Source: an uncultured Fretibacterium sp. (lineage in GTDB: Bacteria; Synergistota; Synergistia; Synergistales; Aminobacteriaceae). Taken from it: DNA of 64,000 bases. A program made the translations under genes and the position numbers. Under the pieces are notes generated by a model. The model had not been told where the DNA came from. It saw only the letters and a list, made by a program, of their open reading frames with translations, and did not search any database. The stretch is taken from NCBI GenBank assembly GCA_937911045.1, contig CALEPX010000021.1, positions 1 to 64,000 on the forward strand, read 5' to 3'. Below, one piece after another: positions 61,292 through 64,000 of this stretch (positions are counted from its first letter, which is position 1; each line of letters begins with the position of its first letter).

Positions 61292-62332
61292 ATGCAACAT
61301 GAAGCTGTGTATCTTGAGAATAATTCGCTAGTGATTCTTGACCAGACGAAATTGCCGAATGAGATCGAATTTTTGCGATTAACTCAACAGTCTGAGATTT
61401 ATCGGGCGATCAAGAATTTACAAGTTCGAGGCGCGCCTGCGATTGGGATTGCTGCTGCGTATGGATTGTACTTGGCTGCGAGGGAATGCGAATCCGAAGA
61501 TTACGCGGAATTTTTCGAACACGTACACGCTGCGAAAGAATATCTGAACTCGTCACGACCGACGGCTGTGAATTTGTCATGGGCGTTGAATCGTCTCGAA
61601 CAAGTTGTGATTCGTAATGAGAATCTTAGCGTTTCGGAAATCAAGAATTTGCTGCGAATTGAAGCTGATCGAATCAAATCCGAAGATGCGGACATGTGCA
61701 GAAAAATCGGTGAGTTCGGACTGAGCTTGATCAAGAATGGCGGCGGGATTTTGACGCATTGTAACGCTGGGGAATTAGCGACGGCGAAATATGGCACGGC
61801 ACTTGCTGCGATTCATCTGGGACGTGAGCGCGGAATGAATTTTAGATTGTATTGCGACGAGACCAGACCGTTATTGCAGGGTTCGAGATTGACGGCGTTT
61901 GAGTTGATTGCTGACGGTGTTGACACGACGCTGATTTGCGACAACATGGCATCACAGGTTATGAAAAACGGTTGGATTGACGCGGTATTTGTCGGAGCGG
62001 ATCGAATTGCCGCGAATGGCGACACGTGCAATAAAATCGGAACTTCAGGGCTTGCGATTCTTGCGAAATATTACGGGATTCCGTTTTACGTTTTTGCGCC
62101 GAAATCCACGATTGACATGAGCATAAATTCCGGTGACGAGATCGTAATCGAACATAGACCATCGAGCGAAATTACGGAACTTTGGTACGAGAAACGCATG
62201 GCCCCGAACGATGTGAAAGTTTATAATCCGGCATTTGACGTTACGAATCACGAATTAATCTCAGGAATTGTTACGGACTTGGGAATTTTTCGCGCGCCTT
62301 ATGACGTTAGCTTGAGAGAAATTTTCGCGTAA
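61292..62332 (+). CDS. mtnA: Methylthioribose-1-phosphate isomerase
   Basis: 346 residues, eIF-2B-like fold. Isomerises 5-methylthioribose-1-phosphate to the ribulose form in methionine salvage; in anaerobes it also serves methylthioadenosine shunts. Signatures: RGAPAIGIAAAYG near the N-terminus, LTHCNAGELAT with the catalytic Cys, VGADRIAANGDTCNKIGT with the catalytic Asp. Ribosome-binding site is weak. No other salvage gene is adjacent. Convergent with the transketolase gene. Confidence 0.94.
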   Translation: MQHEAVYLENNSLVILDQTKLPNEIEFLRLTQQSEIYRAIKNLQVRGAPAIGIAAAYGLYLAARECESEDYAEFFEHVHAAKEYLNSSRPTAVNLSWALNRLEQVVIRNENLSVSEIKNLLRIEADRIKSEDADMCRKIGEFGLSLIKNGGGILTHCNAGELATAKYGTALAAIHLGRERGMNFRLYCDETRPLLQGSRLTAFELIADGVDTTLICDNMASQVMKNGWIDAVFVGADRIAANGDTCNKIGTSGLAILAKYYGIPFYVFAPKSTIDMSINSGDEIVIEHRPSSEITELWYEKRMAPNDVKVYNPAFDVTNHELISGIVTDLGIFRAPYDVSLREIFA

Positions 62333-62391
62333 GAAAAACAGCCCTCGTTGTGAGAGCTGCGTTAATTCGTAGGTGTTTGTTCGTGTGAAAA

Positions 62392-64000
62392 TTATTTCTT
62401 GAACTCGATGAATGATTTCGCGATGCCTTCCGGATCAAGTCCGAAAGCTTTGCGTAATTCGCTGGAAACACCTGATAAGCCGTATTTTTCAACGCCGAGA
62501 TTCTTGATTTTTGCGCCAAGATTGCGGCGTGCGATTTCAAGACCAAGGATTGCGCCCATGCCCGTGTTGATGTGATGATCTTCGACGGTCAGAATATATC
62601 CGGTTGCACATGCTTCTTTCAAAGCAGCCTCGTCGATTTCAAGCGGTGATGATACGCAATAGACCGAGACATTCACGCCCTGTTTTGCGAGTTCTTCTGC
62701 GGATTTCAGCGCGATTTGTGTCAGGTAGCCGAGTGCGAAGATTGCGCCGTCTTTTCCGTCACGTAATTTCACAGCTTTGCCGTACTCGAATTTGTAATCA
62801 GGTGACGCAAATTCCGGAATCGAATCAACTTTGCTGCGACCAACAGCCAAGCACACACAGCCCGGAGTTTTGAGCATGTAACGGGTAGCTTTGTCAGTCT
62901 GGTTAGGATCTGCCGGCACGAGTAATTTCCAGCCGAACATGTTACGCGCCTGTCCGACGTAATCTATGCACTGGTGAGTTTCGCCGTCTTCGCCAACGTC
63001 AAGACCAACGTGAGTTAATACGAGTTTGTTGCCAGCTTTGTTGATGTCGTTAAGTCTTTGCTGGTTGTAAGCTTCGTCGATTCCGAAAACGCCAAATTCT
63101 GCCCAGACTGAGACAGTTCCAGCAGCCGCCGCAGCTCCCGAAATTGTAGCAACAGCATGTTCCTGAATGCCGCACTGGATAAATTCATCGGGACAGACTT
63201 TCTTGAACTCGCCGGTCATAACGGACGGTGACAAATCGCAATCGAATACAAGAATCGGAGTTTTGCCCGGGACTTTGTAATTGAGTTTGCCCACGTCAGC
63301 GACAGCTTTTCCGAATGCGCCGCGGTTGTCGGATTTTTTCTCGTTCGTGTATACGATCGGAGTTCCGGTTTCGATATCAGCTTCGAATGGGGTAATTTCG
63401 CGATAAGGTTTCGGAGCAGGAGTATTTTTTCGCGCGTCGAGAGCTTTGTTCAGGATTTCAGGATCGCCGCCGAGAGATTTAATGACGGTTGAATAAATCG
63501 GTTCGCCAGGAGCTTTTCCGTGATAAGTTGGCAGCCCTTCCATTTCGCCGCCGTCTTTGCCCATGATAGTATTGCACATGAGTACAGTAGGTTTGCCGTT
63601 TTTACCAGCGTTTGCGAGAGCCTTGAATAATTCGGGGAATGAATGTCCATCGCATTCCACAACTTCCCAGCCATCAGCTTCCCAGATTTCTCGGATGTTG
63701 CATTGCATGATTTCTTCGACAGTGCCGCTGAGCTGAATCTTGTTCCAGTCGATGAGGGCGATTACGTTGTTGAGTTTCTGGCTGACTGCGATTCGTCTGG
63801 CTTCTGCAAGTTGTCCTTTGGTTTGACCGCCGTCACCCATCAAGACGAAAACTTTGCCGTCATGATTTCTAGCGCGCTGAGCCAGTGCAAATCCGACACC
63901 AGCTGAAAGTCCCTGACCTAAGTTGCCCGTGTCCCAATCGATTCCGGGAACTTCTCGAACAATGTGTCCCTGAATTGTGCTGCCGAATCGTCTGAAGTTT
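62392..64000 (-). CDS. tkt: Transketolase, 5' end outside window
   Basis: The frame stays open to the window edge on the minus strand, so the N-terminus is missing; 536 codons are visible. ThDP-binding half: GNLGQGLSAGVGFALAQR, then MGDGGQTKGQLAEARRIA with IDWNKIQLSG. Pyrimidine-binding half: QCGIQEHAVATISGAAA, GLDVGEDGETHQCIDYV, and a C-terminal transketolase_C domain (TVEDHHINTGMGAILGLE). Both halves are fused, and GDGGQTKGQ replaces the more usual GDGEL/MxEGQ, so it belongs to an atypical branch. Role in the non-oxidative pentose-phosphate pathway is the best call. Confidence 0.9.
   Translation of the reverse strand, partial: NFRRFGSTIQGHIVREVPGIDWDTGNLGQGLSAGVGFALAQRARNHDGKVFVLMGDGGQTKGQLAEARRIAVSQKLNNVIALIDWNKIQLSGTVEEIMQCNIREIWEADGWEVVECDGHSFPELFKALANAGKNGKPTVLMCNTIMGKDGGEMEGLPTYHGKAPGEPIYSTVIKSLGGDPEILNKALDARKNTPAPKPYREITPFEADIETGTPIVYTNEKKSDNRGAFGKAVADVGKLNYKVPGKTPILVFDCDLSPSVMTGEFKKVCPDEFIQCGIQEHAVATISGAAAAAGTVSVWAEFGVFGIDEAYNQQRLNDINKAGNKLVLTHVGLDVGEDGETHQCIDYVGQARNMFGWKLLVPADPNQTDKATRYMLKTPGCVCLAVGRSKVDSIPEFASPDYKFEYGKAVKLRDGKDGAIFALGYLTQIALKSAEELAKQGVNVSVYCVSSPLEIDEAALKEACATGYILTVEDHHINTGMGAILGLEIARRNLGAKIKNLGVEKYGLSGVSSELRKAFGLDPEGIAKSFIEFKK

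Noticed and set aside
62333..62391. Terminator between mtnA and transketolase
   Set aside because: CAGC-CTC and GAG-GCTG can pair imperfectly near 62340-62362, but no T run follows on either strand.

Overview
The window looks like chromosomal DNA of an anaerobic, flagellated, diderm-type bacterium, most likely a Synergistota (Synergistaceae) gut or rumen relative. This is inference from the gene set: a complete minCDE system beside rodA, a multi-repeat insert in RpoC, a very long FlgK/FlgL pair, an L27 with a cleavable N-terminal extension plus its Prp protease, NhaC, and an Mgl galactose transporter. No 16S gene is present to prove it. No prophage, insertion sequence or complete CRISPR array was seen, so this is mostly a core-gene window with a few rapidly evolving spots.

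Layout. 1-1.7 kb: two plus-strand genes of unknown function. 1.7-10.5 kb, minus strand: ilvC-ilvD (branched-chain amino acids); a GT8 glycosyltransferase whose 5' end is an 8-copy heptanucleotide repeat that puts it out of frame; a TIGR03960-type radical SAM gene; rodA; minC-minD-minE. 10.6-18.3 kb, plus strand: flgM-flgN-flgK-flgL, with FlgK and FlgL greatly enlarged. 18.4-20.2 kb: an uncharacterised two-gene module with a broken first gene. 20.3-29.7 kb, minus: rpoB-rpoC behind tRNA-Cys and tRNA-Leu. 30-31.2 kb, minus: two secreted coiled-coil paralogues with internal repeats. 31.3-36.2 kb, plus: lepA, hemW, gpmA and an aminotransferase. 36.3-40.7 kb, plus: exported flavodoxin, DUF4405-like membrane protein, DUF4491 protein, metallophosphoesterase, NhaC antiporter. 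40.9-45.8 kb, plus: mglB-mglB2-mglA-mglC. 46-47.4 kb: glmM. 47.5-54.7 kb, minus: tig-clpP-clpX, recA, stand-alone pncC (cinA C-terminal domain), and uvrC-pgpA. 54.8-55.5 kb: MgtC-family gene. 55.5-61.1 kb, minus: rplU-prp-rpmA, obgE-nadD, and LCP-thioesterase-phosphatase. 61.3-62.3 kb: mtnA. 62.4 kb to the end: transketolase, cut by the window edge.

Regulation. Many intergenic regions carry an extended -10 element of the form TGN-TANNAT with no clear -35, while the tRNA and 31.2-kb promoters have two well-spaced hexamers. minC and uvrC have this element so close to the ATG, with no Shine-Dalgarno sequence, that their mRNAs may be leaderless. Intrinsic terminators separate most units.

The strongest unusual signals are the slipped-strand (phase-variation) switch on the glycosyltransferase, the decayed two-gene module next to the flagellar genes, the duplicated low-complexity tail on RpoB, and a shared GAATC-rich microsatellite theme in GT8, rpoB, recA and the LCP gene.
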